Part shown: piece after piece, positions 11,475 to 22,679 of the stretch
How the letters are laid out: each line of letters begins with the position of its first letter
How positions within the stretch are numbered: position 1 is the stretch's first letter
Source: Actinostola sp. cb2023
Lineage: Eukaryota > Cnidaria > Anthozoa > Actiniaria > Actinostolidae
DNA length: 64,000 bases
Reading direction: 5' to 3'
Assembly: GCA_033675265.1 (NCBI GenBank)
Contig: JAUJYZ010001029.1
Location: 124,001 to 188,000, forward strand
The notes under the pieces: model-generated
Databases searched by the model: none
The model's input: the letters and a program-made list of their open reading frames with translations, nothing else
Told to the model about the DNA's origin: nothing
Translations under genes and position numbers: made by a program

Positions 11475-12690
11475 TCCCAAACTCTAGCTAATGAAAGACT
11501 ATATCAAGGTTATTACTAAAACGGGTTTGGTTTGCTTCAAAATATTTTTATTTATTTTATATTTTATTTTTGAAATGATTCCGTCTGAGAGCTGGTCAAG
11601 AGGTCAAATTTGCATGAAATTATGCACTTCTTTACGGCGCTGTACAAACTTCGTCTCGCATTATGCAGCGAAACTTTTTATATCATGTTGTAGATAAATG
11701 TATCTAGTTTGTCTAGAGGTAAAGTGTTATTAATCGGTTCAGCCGTTTATGGAGAAAATTAGTTGATAATTAACCTCACAAAGATCTAACTGAACGGCGG
11801 CTCAAAATTACCCAACTTTACTCGATTATTTTGCAAAAGTGGCACCTCGCTGGATTCTCTCATTGACACATTCGGATTGAACATCATTTCATTTACACAA
11901 ATCTGTAAAAACCTGTGTACGTTTTGGATATTTCAAAAGTTACGACAATTTCAGTTGGTGCATGTTAGACGATTTCCGAATATTAATTAGGTGCAATATC
12001 TCAGATATCTTATCCATATGAAGTTGAAAACAGCTTACCTCCTTCCTAAATCGCTCATGTTTCCCATTTTACCCATGCTAGACTTCATTCCAGGTCAACA
12101 TTTCCAAATACAGCGATTTAGGAAGGAGGTAAGCTATTTTCCACTTCATATGGATAAGATATTGCACCTAATTAATATTCGTAAATCGTCTAACATGCAC
12201 CAACTGAAATTGTCGTAACTTTTGAAATATCCAAAACGTACACAGGTTTTTACAGATTTGTGTAAATGAAATGATGTTCAATCCGAATGTGTCAATGAGA
12301 GAATCCAGCGAGGTGCCACTTTTGCAAAATAATCGAGTAAAGTTGGGTAATTTTGAGCCGCCGTTCAGTTAGATCTTAGTGGGGTTAATTATCAACTAAT
12401 TTTCTCATAAACGGCTGAACCGATTGAATAACGCTTTACCTCTAGACAAACTAGATACATTTATCTGCAACATGATATAAAAAGTTTCGCTGGATAATGC
12501 GAGACGAAGTTTGTACAGCGCCGTAAAAAAGTGCATAATTTCATGCAAATTTGACCTCTGACCAGCTCTCAGACGGAATCATTTCAAAAAATAAAATAAA
12601 ATAAAATAAAAATATTTTGAAGCAAACCAAACCCGTTTTAGTTTTAACCTTGATATAGTCTTTCATTAGCTCGAGTTTGGGAGATATTTA
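11475..12690. mobile_element. 1.2 kb palindromic foldback element
   Basis: Arms 11475-12058 and ~12112-12690 are inverted copies nearly to the centre (for example ACTATATCAAGGTTATTACT and mirror; TTCCTAAATCGCT and AGCGATTTAGGAA). The central loop is only ~50-60 bp. Confidence 0.88.
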
Positions 12691-12769
12691 TTTTAGAAGC
12701 GAAAACGACTGAGAGGTTTTTAAAGAGACGGCCAGTTAATCCATTGTCCGAGTCTTTCTAACTGTCTGC

Positions 12770-12903
12770 CTGCAAGCTTGTATGTCTGCCCGATCAGTCT
12801 GTCTATCAGTCTGTCTGTCTGCCTGCCTGCCTTCCTGTTTGCCAATCCGTCTGTCTGCCTTGCTTGTATGTTAAGTCTGTCTGTTTGTCTGTTTGTCTGT
12901 TTT

Positions 12904-12934
<31 letters not shown>

Positions 12935-13080
12935 GACTAATACCTGCATTTCTGTTTGTCACCAGTCAGCTTGTGTATATTTCTGTCTGTCTGTCTGCCC
13001 ATCTGTCTGTCTGCCGATCTGTCTGTCTGTCTGCCAGTTTGTCAGTCCGTTTGTCTATATGTCTGTCTGTCTATCTAATT
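12770..13080 (+). repeat. TCTG/TCTGCC tetranucleotide repeats
   Basis: Imperfect GTCT/TCTG units over 300 bp; frames through it are low-complexity artefacts. Confidence 0.93.
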
Positions 13081-13139
13081 TTCGCCTGTTTATCTGTGTC
13101 TGCTGGCCGACTGTCTGGCCGACTGGCCATGCTTTAATT

Positions 13140-13490
13140 TAATCGTTCTAATCACGTTCTTCTAAATGCTGTTCAGTCCTCATTCCTTGGCGGAACTTAC
13201 TTGCTTGAAACCTTCCTACCTACATCCACACACTCCTACGTAACCTTTAGATATCTTTGCTTCTTGCCTGGCTTCTCTCTGTCTAGTATTCAAGGTTTAT
13301 TTCCACATTCCAAATACCTGAGACTGGTCAGCTTTTCTCAGGTAGTGCTGCCTGGCAATAGACAGTATTTCTCCATCCAGTTCATCAGCTGAGAGTGAAA
13401 TTGAAAACACAGTAAGAGAATGAAGGACCAGTGACTGATCCACAAGGAGATGTATGTATGTATGTTCTCACGACGATTAGTTTATATGTG
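13140..13490. other. Intergenic, nothing recognised
   Basis: Unique-looking sequence with a short TATG repeat near 13452. No coding signal. Confidence 0.5.
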
Positions 13491-13494
13491 TTAA

Positions 13495-14556
13495 GGTATC
13501 AGGGTACCCCTACCGACCGGTATGCATTCAAGTCGCTTTAACACAGAATCCGTTCATTTAAACCACAACAAAGTATACATTTTCTGAAAGCTAAATAAAT
13601 GCAGATTCCAACTGATGGTCTATTAACAAAAAGTACATACGCGTTTTAGATATAAGTCAAGATCAACGAATTTTCATATAGCGTTATACGTTGAGGTCCC
13701 AGACAGCCGCATTTTATCGGAAATTCAAGATCATTATCTTTATGCACTCTAGAGATATCAATTATCAAAACCGTGTCTTCGTTTATCGATACGTTGCCCC
13801 GTTGCTTTTTTATCTGCCGCGAAACTTTCGGTACGCTAAAAATACATTGTTCTTTACTAATCAGTTAATAACTCATGAAATCATTAAATTATCAAAAATC
13901 GGAGAAACAGTTTTGAAGAATGATAATCAGAGATGAAGTCCTAAAAATCTCAGCGCGCTGAATCAAATATAGTCTCCCTCGCAGCCGTTTTTAGTCTCGC
14001 TCCACTCCCTTCGGTCCCTTTCACTAAAACCCGTTTGTTTAGGAGCTCAAAATAATACCCGTATTTTCGTCAATTTGCTCTTTGAGAAAAAGCCCAAAAT
14101 GTTTTTCAAGTCAAGTGGCGCCTTTGTTTACACAAGCGGCGATAATCCACCACAAATATGTGATCCAATACCTGATGACATATGAATGGCAGTTAAAAGA
14201 AGATCGCCTTACAGTTCGTAACGATGTAACACAACGAGGCAGGAAAACAAAGTTACTGCTGGCGGGAAATACGAGCACTTTGACCGTGAGTGGTTTGGCA
14301 TCGTTATTCAAGGTTATTTTGAGTGAGCAGTTACGATTTTTGGATACTTTCTTCGCATCTGAATCTTTGTGGAAAGTCTGTTGCGTGAGTGCTGTTGACA
14401 GCTTGCTTGTCAACATCTTTTTGCATCAAATGAAATCCAAAATTGGTTTTTTGATTCTAACTTTTTAGGGAAAAAATATTTTTAGATTCTGTTTTTTTGG
14501 AGATGATAGATAATATTCGATTTGATTTGATTTGATTTTTGGGGTTCCCTGATACC
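13495..14556. mobile_element. TTAA-target element, GGTATCA family, copy 1
   Basis: TTAA at 13491-13494 and 14557-14560 flanks ends GGTATCAGGG and CCCTGATACC. It is 1.06 kb and shares interior blocks with 52776-53808. Short frames in it are not conserved as proteins between the copies. Confidence 0.85.
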
Positions 14557-14677
14557 TTAATTCTTCGCTGACTGAAAAGCTTAAGGGAAGCATTTCGACT
14601 TCGCTGCGACAGAAATACGCTATCTCTGGCAGCTTGTAATTTGGTTTAAGTCAATGCCTTTCTGCTTTCTGTATAGG

Positions 14678-14812
14678 TCCAGGGCCGTACTTAAACCCAA
14701 CATTCTAGAAATAGTACAGTTCTCAGTGCTTTTTGGTATTTTTTGCCTTGCTAGGAGGGGGGAGGAGGGGGGCAACTGCCCCCAGCCCCTGTGCTGTGTA
14801 CGGCCCTGTCGA
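14678..14812. mobile_element. ~135 bp MITE, CAGGGCCGTAC ends
   Basis: CCAGGGCCGTAC is mirrored by GTACGGCCCTG. The centre is G-rich then C-rich (GGGGGGCAACTGCCCCC hairpin). Confidence 0.65.
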
Positions 14813-15001
14813 AGCCCACAATTATAAAAGACGGTGTAACACTAGACTTTTTTTTCGTGCATGCAACATGTCTCGTAAATTTTGTTGCAGTAAGCGTTGC
14901 AGAACTCACTTGTACTTGTCACACCGATTGCTGCAATGGCTTTTTATACAAGCATATTGCAAAGGATTAGGCGACTTGTTGCATGTGCACATGTAACACT
15001 A

Positions 15002-15123
15002 TCCTGGTTCCCGAGTCTCGAAAGTAGGGTCCACGAAGTCGAGTCGGGGCAAGGACGAGACGAGTCCGAAGGCCCCATTCTTTGCTCGCCTCCCCACTAA
15101 TAGTAGCCTCTGAAACCAGGGTA
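15002..15123. mobile_element. ~120 bp MITE with 9 bp duplication
   Basis: CCTGGTT...AACCAGG ends are flanked by TGTAACACT on both sides (14993-15001 and 15124-15132). Confidence 0.65.
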
Positions 15124-15158
15124 ATGTAACACTGCCTTGTAGCAAAATTAGGAAATAT

Positions 15159-15446
15159 ATACACCTATTTCAAATAACGTTGTCGCGTTCAAAGCAACAA
15201 GCGTCAAGCCAAGACCGAAGTGCATACTGGTCTTGTGTTGGCAAATTATTTAAATCAGACCTATTTTCTATGGAACGAAGTGTGATATGCAAACAAGCAC
15301 GTGGAAATGTTCACATTTTGTAATTAGTCCTTATAGAAACAATTGTGATTTAAATAATTGCCAACACAAAACCAGCATTCACTTCGGTCTTGACTTGACG
15401 CTTGTTGCTTTGAACGCGACAACGTTATTTGAAATAGGTGTATATT
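15159..15446. mobile_element. 290 bp foldback element
   Basis: ~100 bp arms (ACACCTATTTCAAATAACGT and mirror; GCAACAAGCGTCAAG and mirror) enclose ~90 bp. Confidence 0.8.
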
Positions 15447-15449
15447 GCA

Positions 15450-16019
15450 CTTTACTTATACCTTCGTCCGTTGGAGCAATGTGTCGTTTCGATCCCGAAG
15501 ATTGCGACAGAATATGATCGATCTGAAGCGTAAAACGAAAAAAACCCGGATCATTAATTAATATCAATCATTCAAAGGTTCAAAGGTTTTTATTTTCGAC
15601 ACACTATTACAGTGTTACAATCGTTTTGTGACCATCCAAGCTTATTGATGGCACTGCAGCGATCCTGCTTCTGCAATAGTGTTGAATGTCTTGCAGGAGC
15701 TGGACTACATTATACTTAGTTCTACTGCACTGCAACATGGGTGTGCGATTTTTCCGTTTCTGCAATTGTTACATACGAACAGTGTAAGAAGTAAGATGCA
15801 TGCATAGTTTTACTCTGCAATGTTGTGCGCAACTTTTGCAAAGGCATACATACATGCTGAACTTGAGCTTTAAACATTGCTGGCGATATTGCGCAACACA
15901 AGCACAAACATACAGGAAAAAAACCCGAGTAAAAAGCTTATGTCATGTGAAACTGAATGGTCACTGCGTCAGGGCGGTTTTAATTTCGCAGTGAAAAACT
16001 CCTCCGCTTACAACAACAA
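15450..16019. other. Intergenic, nothing recognised
   Basis: A small inverted pair (TGCAACATGGGTGTGCG and related) around 15730-15900. No gene seen. Confidence 0.45.
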
Positions 16020-16320
16020 CATTAATAATAAATAATAATAAATGACTTTATTTAAAGAGGGTGACACGTGACAGCTTACGCCGATGACCCTGTGGCCCTC
16101 TATCTAAAATTACAGTTAAATTACGCTTAAACACTGCTTGCGTCGTTAGTAATTCACTATTTGTACGATAGTTCAAGTTATTTGAAAACAATACATGTAA
16201 TGGAATACTAGATCTAAAGGCCAAACAATAACGCGGAAATAGATAAGAGGTCATACGAATCTTGAAGTTCCCATAGCAGCTGTCATGAACGAGAAACTCT
16301 GGCACGTTTTTAATCACTAC
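16020..16320 (-). repeat. Possible retroposon 3' end with ATT tail (minus strand)
   Basis: The minus strand ends AAATAAAGTCATTTATTATT, the same AATAAA-plus-ATT tail layout as the LINE at 54370 and the tails at 56045, 56225 and 56593. The adjacent 89-codon frame is not convincingly coding. It could equally be the 3' UTR of the small secreted-peptide gene. Confidence 0.4.
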
Positions 16321-16503
16321 AACTTTGTCCAGTAAAACACTATGTCGTGGCCATTTAGTGCTTTAGTTAAGCTTTCGCTTTGAAACAGCTACACGAATTG
16401 TCGAAAATGAAGAATGAAGGCGTGTAGCATTGATCGACATTTGGCTGCAAGTTTGAGTGCAAGAAGATATTGAAAGATATACTGAACCAGTACCAATCAT
16501 AGA

Positions 16504-17542
16504 CTAACGTTGTGTATCGTCAATGACCTTAGAGCATTCCTTCTTCTTTCTACAATCCTGCGATATCAGTTTCAGCCTGCAACGTACATCCCTTTGAAAT
16601 AGTTTCTTGTCGAAATCATCTTGTTGCGTTGCGAGTTGCCAGAAATTATAAACTGCCAACGCAAAGTCATTGGAGTTTATGAATTCAGTAGTGCAGTACA
16701 ACAAAAAAGTATTTGCAAACATGTTTGATAGGCTTTAATAGCGTAGTAGGTGAATATCATTGTATTCGAAATGATGATTGATTGATTGATGTATACCAGG
16801 AGAAGGATGGCACAACTTGTTCTAGCAACATGTAGCAATAGCACCAATCCTATCCACCATGAGCTACCATGATTAGCTACGCCACCAACGGCTTCAGTTC
16901 ATAACCATCATACATAATAATAATAATAATAATAATAATACAAAGCCGGAAACAAACAAACAAACAAGCAAGCAAGCAAACCAAGAATTACCCATGAATT
17001 ACCATGGAAAATTTCGGTGCGGCAACATTCAAAGACGTGTATATATTCAATTAACTTATTACATCGGTGAATTAATTATTATCAAAGACAGAATAATCAA
17101 TAACAACATCTATAAATTACTTATATCTGAAAAGCCTGAAAAGAGCAATTAGAAAGTGGACTTCATTGGTAATGACACTGGTGCGAGAAATTGTACGGAG
17201 AGAAACTGCTTGAAGCATGTGATGCAAGGGATTAATTATATTTTAAATAAAATGTTGATTTATGTATCCCATGGCATATATATAAACAAACTTGTTATTA
17301 CAAAAACCATAAGATTTCTGATCTATTAAGAGCCAGAGGGAAACTCTCACGTCAAGAAACAACAAACTCTCTTTGTAATACTCACAAACTGTTGTTCATC
17401 TCTGTCAACATATCCGCTGGGGACTGAAGAAGAACCGCATCAAAATACGAACGTAAAGCAATCGACTTTTATATGTACGTAGCTTACCTGCGAGCGAAGA
17501 TACAAGACACAAAAGTACCACAGTGATTTGTAGGAATGCCAT
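16504..17542 (-). CDS. Candidate two-exon gene for a small secreted peptide
   Basis: Exon 1 (17542-17488) codes for MAFLQITVVLLCLVSSLA, a good signal peptide, and ends at the strong donor G|gtaagc. Exon 2 (16652-16504) starts after ttggcag and continues in phase: YNFWQLATQQDDFDKKLF to a stop at 16506-16504. Three Cys sit in a basic stretch (CRLKLISQDC then RKKKEC). This gives 67 residues; an upstream in-frame ATG would add MNVK. An AATAAA on this strand at 16052-16047 could end the transcript. Against it, the acceptor's pyrimidine tract is poor, an odd Cys number is unusual, and further exons could exist in the 835 bp intron. I do not recognise the family. Confidence 0.33.
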
Positions 17543-17785
17543 CTTTACATTCATGTAATGTCTGGTAGTCATCTGTACCAAACGCGAATTCATTCACTCG
17601 AGACGTTCAAAGGTCACGACAGAAGTATAAAATGACGTGAGAGATGTTTCTCTGAGGGAGGAGAGGGGGGCAGCAAAGTATTTAGGGTGTTCAACGATGG
17701 AACACATTATCACTGCTACTTCGGGTTGCACCGAAGAAATCGAAAACCCCGTCTTCAGACTGTGTTGGTTCTGGTCTATTTTTAG

Positions 17786-17954
17786 CCTGCGTAGCTTGGC
17801 GGTCTGGAAGGGGATTGGGAAGGGGGAGGGTAAAAAAAAGGAGGAGAGGGGATTGGGGAGAAGAACCGCTTCTCCTCGCAAATCCCCTCCCGTCCTTCCT
17901 TTTCCCCCTCCCCCTTCCCAATCCCCTTCCAGACCGCCAAGCTACGCAGGCTAG
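17786..17954. mobile_element. 170 bp MITE, TAGCCTGCGTAGC ends, 9 bp duplication
   Basis: ~60 bp arms (TAGCCTGCGTAGCTTGGCGG and mirror, then G/A-rich) are flanked by GTCTATTTT on both sides. The duplication length suggests a Mutator-like origin. Confidence 0.85.
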
Positions 17955-17959
17955 TCTAT

Positions 17960-18139
17960 TTTAGAATGGTATCTTTTTGGGGTGAAATAGCTTAAACCAC
18001 GCCCAGATTGGACGTCTCCTTTAGGAGTTTAATGGCAAATTTTCATTTTCATTACAATTAATTTTAATTCACTTTCCCACTGGAATTGAACAGGCCATTA
18101 TGGTCCAACCATTCATGACAAAGTTTTGGTTTCTGCACC

Positions 18140-18216
<77 letters not shown>

Positions 18217-18640
18217 GGGGGTACCCTGGGGCGTTGATGAGGGGAGGGGAGCTGGAATGAACCCGTGGAGTCGCCATGAATAACCGGCACAGGAAGCCCA
18301 AGTGACTACGCTAGCTTGTGGATTAAATATATTTTAAAATCTCTCAAAATGTCAAAAAATGATTACTAATTATGCCTGTAGAATCTCCAAACAATACCGA
18401 TTACTAAAACAAGAAATATAAATATTTCCACGTCGGACCAAAAGCAAACTAATAAAAACAAAAAGACCTGGAAAAGTAAAGTGAAGAAAAGTAAAACAGT
18501 GTCATGGCTCAGAGTTCGAACGCATATGACGACTCCGGGTTAAAAGACAAAAGAATGCCGGGAACTTTCTAAGAAATGGACCATGTCGGTATGCATGGGA
18601 AAAAATCGTTTTCATAATTTGTCGCCTTACAGTCAGATGC
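17960..18640. other. Intergenic apart from the G run
   Basis: Contains the G run at 18142. No coding signal on either side. Confidence 0.5.
18142..18215 (+). repeat. 74-base uninterrupted G run
   Basis: 74 consecutive G residues, then AGGGGG. It reads as poly-Pro on the minus strand, which I do not treat as coding. Confidence 0.95.
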
Positions 18641-19575
18641 TGCAGTAGCCTCCTTTGCCGGCGTCCTTGGGGGCGGTCCTAAAAATTATAATTAGGACCG
18701 CCCCCAAGGACGCCTGCAAAAGAGGCTAATGGTGCAGCTGCTAGCTCCGAGAATCTTTTTCAATGTCATTTTTGAAGAAAGCCAAGGAATGTACATCAAA
18801 TAATTAGGACAATCAACGAATTTGAAGATGGTCCTACATGGCGTAGCAATTTCAATACTGTAAATGTATATAGCCATGCGAGAAAATTGTTCTTCCTAAT
18901 TTTTCGCCTTACTAGATGTTGCAGCTGCTCAGGATCTTTTCCAATGTCATTTTTTGAAGAAAGCCCAGGATTGTAAGTCCAAAAATCTGGACAATCAACG
19001 AATTTGGTGATGGTTGTATCAAAAGCCATGGCGTAGCAATTTCAATACGGTAAACGGTATGGGAGAAAATCGTTCTTTCTAATGTTTCGGCTTCGGGTAG
19101 ATGTTGCAGCAGCAGCCCAGAATCTTTTTCACTGTCATTTTTGAAGAAAGCCAAGGAACGTAGTACGTCAAAAAATCTGGACAATCAACGAATTTGGAGA
19201 TGGTTGTATCTGAAAAGTCAGTGGCGCGCAATTTCCGGCAATACACTAGTAAATGAGAAAATCGTTCTTCCTAAATTTTCGACTTACTAGATGCTGCAGC
19301 AGCTCAGAATCTTTTTCAATGTCATTTTTGAAGAAAGCAAAGGAATGTACGTCAAATAATCAGGATAATCAACGAATTTGGTGATGGTTGTATAAATGGC
19401 GCGCGTAGCAATTTCTAAACAGTAAATGTATGGAAGGAAATCGTCTTTCTTAATTTTTCGCCTTACTAGATGTTGCAGCTGGTAAGAATCTTTTTCAATG
19501 CCATTTTTTGAAGAAAGGCAAGGATTGTACGTAAAAACATCTGGACAATCCACAAATCATTTGTCTCAAAAGTAC
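18640..19575 (+). repeat. ~185 bp tandem repeat array, 5 copies
   Basis: GATGTTGCAGC recurs at 18732 (variant GGTGCAGC), 18914, 19100, 19291 and 19470. Shared blocks include TTTTTGAAGAAAGCC and ACAATCAACGAATTTGG. The minus-strand frames within are mirrored repeats of one another, not a gene. Confidence 0.88.
18647..18724. mobile_element. ~78 bp hairpin MITE inside the tandem array
   Basis: TAGCCTCCTTTGC...GCAAAAGAGGCTA with GGCGTCCTTGGGGGCGGTCC mirrored. TG(C/G)TGCAG flanks both sides as a possible target duplication. Confidence 0.75.
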
Positions 19576-19663
19576 ATGGCGTAGTAATTACTCGTGCCCA
19601 GGCCTTTGGCCGGCACGAGTTGAAAACCGCAGCTCAATTATTTATTTTTGGGGGGGGGGCGTC

Positions 19664-20396
19664 CATTCTCGTACCCAGAGCCCGCTCGTCATTTGGTTTG
19701 TCGCTGGCTCTGGGAAACCCTGTTGCTCGGTCGTCAAATTTTGACGACCAAGTCGTCAGAGCGCATGCTCATACTAAAGACCGCTGAGAGCGGGTACTGT
19801 GGAAGAGTCTACTGGCTACGTAGTATTTACGTTGGTTTGAATATTCAAACTAACAAGTACACAAGTTTGTACATTTATCTTCGTGTAGCCGTTTAAAATC
19901 CCTTCGACGTTCATCACCGGTTCTTCTCTGGCTCTGTTGCGGTAAAGGCTGGACGATAAATACATGTTCTAATCGATAATCTTGCATGTGAACCTTCCTG
20001 TCTTCCGCTTTGTTATTGTTTCTCTTGAATTATAAAAATATTCCTTTGAATACTCAAAGCGAGTACGATCGATTGTGTCTGTAGCCGTTACTTTACTTTT
20101 ATAATTTATGTATTGTTAGATCTCCCTTTACGAATTCAGATCAATTTATGTCTACACAGTCACTCTCATTTCCATAGCTTTATAATTCAATAACGGAATA
20201 CCATTGTATGAAAATACAACCGTCGCTGTCATTCCTTTCGTTCGCCTTGCAAGTTTGAATCTTTGTTGATCTCATGAACCAATCAAATACGATCAGTCAT
20301 TGTTGATTTCATCAGCCAATGAAATTCGCTAAAATTTCAGGGATTCCCAGAGCCAGCGACAAACCAAATGACGAGCGGGCTCTGGGTACGAGAATG
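19664..20396 (+). mobile_element. Mutator-like MITE, CATTCTCGTACCC family, copy 1
   Basis: Nearly perfect ~57 bp terminal inverted repeats start CATTCTCGTACCCAGAGCCC. A 10 bp target duplication GGGGGGCGTC lies at 19654-19663 and 20397-20406. The 9-11 bp duplication and long ends suggest a Mutator-type element. No transposase. Confidence 0.82.
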
Positions 20397-20577
20397 GGGG
20401 GGCGTCAGGAATCTGCAAAGTTGCGCAATACTTCCGGGATTATTTTCTAGCGGTAGTCCAGATGGGGTAATACGTATTCCATATATATGGTAAAAGCGTA
20501 CAAGCGAATAGCGCAGAGCGGCCCCTAACAAGCGTACTGGTCGGCCCCTACTAAGCAAATAGCGGCCCCAATTTGGC

Positions 20578-21395
20578 TAATTAGCCATTTCAAAAACGAG
20601 TGGAGGACTGGGAACGAGTTTTTCGAATTAACCTAATTAAGAAATCACAAGAAAGAGCATATCAAACTGAATTAGTAAGTTTCAGGAGTTTGATAGGGTT
20701 TGGACAAGCAGCAACTGAACTGCAGACATTCAAAAACTGCAAAACTACAACTGAGAAATGTATGGTTACACAGGGTTCCCACTGACCTTGAAAAGTCAGT
20801 GAATTCTGAATTTTTTTCAAGGTCAGGGAATTGTCAGGGAATTTTGATTTTAGTCAGGGAATTTGGTAATTTACCCAAAGGTCAGTGAAAAGTCAGGGAA
20901 TTTCTGTCAGCCTTCACAAAACCATTTTGAATTCGGTGGTTATGTAGCATAATGGGTAACTTTTAGACGGATCGTGATCAATCATGATGAAAACTCAAAA
21001 AAAGTTTAAAAGTTGTCATTGACCCGTATATGTTCCATGTAAATGTTTTTCTTCATAGATACATACAGTATATTGCATTAAAAAGACTATAGCAAGTCGC
21101 ACTGCAGGATATATCATAGTAAAACAAGTGTACAGTATGGTCAGTGAAAAATGGTTTTTGGTCAGGAAAAAGTCAGGGAAAAGTCAGAGAATTTTATTTT
21201 TCCGGATGAGTGGGAACCCTGTTACAGGGGACGAAACTCAGTTACTCGTTCAATATCTAACTAATCCTATTGAAACTTTGTAAACTTACTAATTCTGATA
21301 TGCTCTTTCTTGTGATGGGGTTCATTTTTTAATTAGATTAATTCTTAAAACTTGTTCCCAGTCCTCCACTCGTTTTTGAAATGGCTAATAGGTAT
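20578..21395. mobile_element. 0.8 kb inverted-repeat element split by a MITE
   Basis: ATTAGCCATTTCAAAAACGA at the left is mirrored by CGTTTTTGAAATGGCTAAT at the right, with ~90 bp of arm similarity including GGACTGGGAACGAG. A CAGGGTTCCCAC element is inserted inside. Confidence 0.65.
20772..21222. mobile_element. CAGGGTTCCCACT MITE
   Basis: Ends CAGGGTTCCCACT and AGTGGGAACCCTG are flanked by TTACA on both sides. The 450 bp interior has many GTCAGGGAATTTT-type repeats. The CAG start suggests a hAT- or Chapaev-like source. Confidence 0.7.
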
Positions 21396-21602
21396 TTGCG
21401 TCTAGGGCTGTCCACAAGTTGCTTGGCAACTTTTGCGCAACTTTTCCGATTTCGGGCAACTTTTTTTATTTCGAGCAACTTTTTTTCTTTTGAGCAACTT
21501 CTTTCTTTCTTAACCATTTCACAAATTAAAACAAATTAATCAGGCCAATTAAGCACTAAAATTGGTTTATTTCGCTTTATGGTTCATAATATAATTTGTA
21601 AC

Positions 21603-22675
21603 AAGACGCTCAATGAGCGTTTACTCGGGCATTGTGAAAAGGCAAATTTCAGTTGCGTGAGGAAGAACCTGAAAATGATTGCCAGTTAGTTGAAGAAAAA
21701 GCATATTCATATCTATTTTTTGGTGTGCATGGACGTACTATCACAAGCAACAAACATGGCATAGCGAGATCTTACATGGTTTATTGTATTCAATTCATGA
21801 TTATTGACATTCAGCTTAACTTGTACTCTGGCTTCAGATATATTTACAAAGGTATCTATAGCACTTAGTCTATTTTCAGTCAAACTTGCTTGTTCACCTT
21901 GATCGTTGGCCATGACGGTATGAAGGTGATAACGACGGTATATGCACTCCGTTAAAACTCTCTCTTTGATATAGAAAAATACTATTTTTAACAGCATGAA
22001 CACAATAAAAAATATAAACAGAATGTAAACAAGGATTGACTTCATTTTCGCCTCAGATTTGTGTTCTTCTTGATGCCATTTCAAAGTTGTTTTCTCACCT
22101 TTGGATTTGTCCATTTTGGAATCACACTTCTGAATCAGTACATCTGGCTTCAAGTTGTGGTATACATGCTTGGCTAGGCAGTACTCAGTTGAGTTCACAT
22201 TTAAGTCAACATTAGAGTTCATTTGTATTATAGTTCTTGAGTTCATTTGATTTGCTTTTGAGCTTGAATTCAATTGATTACCTTTGGACTTTGAGTTCAA
22301 TTGATTTCCTTTTGATGAGTTCATGTAAAGGCCCTTTCGAAAACGCTCAACATCTTTTAGAGTGGACCCACACGAATCGGCGTATCGTTTGTATGTGGCT
22401 TGCCTTGAATACAACATAATTTCACTTCTGCACAAGCCAACTGCTTCTTTCAATTCTAGTCTTGGAATACGATGACTTAGCAATATCTCAGTATCTGCCC
22501 TGAGCGAACAATAACTATTTGACACGTTTGTGACGATATTAATATATGCAACCTCAAGTGACCTCAAGTACGTTAAATATGTAATACAGACATACCTACA
22601 CGAATCTCGTCACGCAACTCTCATTGTCATATTAAATACCCGACTATACGCTCATTGAGCGTCTTCTTTCTTCAA
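21603..22675 (-). mobile_element. 1.07 kb inverted-repeat element carrying one ORF
   Basis: Ends AAGACGCTCAATGAGCGT are inverted at 22655-22674. Similarity continues to a shared GTTGCGTGA about 50 bp inside each end. The end sequence is itself a hairpin (ACGCTCAATGAGCGT). It encloses only the membrane-protein frame 21713-22567. Confidence 0.65.
21713..22567 (-). CDS. Unrecognised membrane-protein ORF inside a mobile element
   Basis: An open frame of 284 codons if read from TTG at 22567. The first ATG is at 22417, giving ~234 residues. Residues 81-110 carry repeats of the type KGNQLNS. About residues 177-200 (SILVYILFIFFIVFMLLKIV) form one strong transmembrane helix followed by basic residues. 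The N-terminal half is polar with a few Cys, and the C-terminal tail is polar. It resembles no transposase, endonuclease or capsid that I know. A donor-like GTAG|gtatgt lies upstream near 22593, so it could be a second exon. It may be a captured host exon or a real cargo gene. Function unknown. Confidence 0.4.
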   Translation of the reverse strand: MRSLEVAYINIVTNVSNSYCSLRADTEILLSHRIPRLELKEAVGLCRSEIMLYSRQATYKRYADSCGSTLKDVERFRKGLYMNSSKGNQLNSKSKGNQLNSSSKANQMNSRTIIQMNSNVDLNVNSTEYCLAKHVYHNLKPDVLIQKCDSKMDKSKGEKTTLKWHQEEHKSEAKMKSILVYILFIFFIVFMLLKIVFFYIKERVLTECIYRRYHLHTVMANDQGEQASLTENRLSAIDTFVNISEARVQVKLNVNNHELNTINHVRSRYAMFVACDSTSMHTKK

Positions 22676-22679
22676 CAGA

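Noticed and set aside
12720..13142. Cys/Ser/Val-rich or Thr/Asp/Arg-rich frames
   Set aside because: Produced by TCTG repeats on both strands.
18069..18301. Poly-Pro frames on the minus strand
   Set aside because: Produced by the G run; they change frame with run length.
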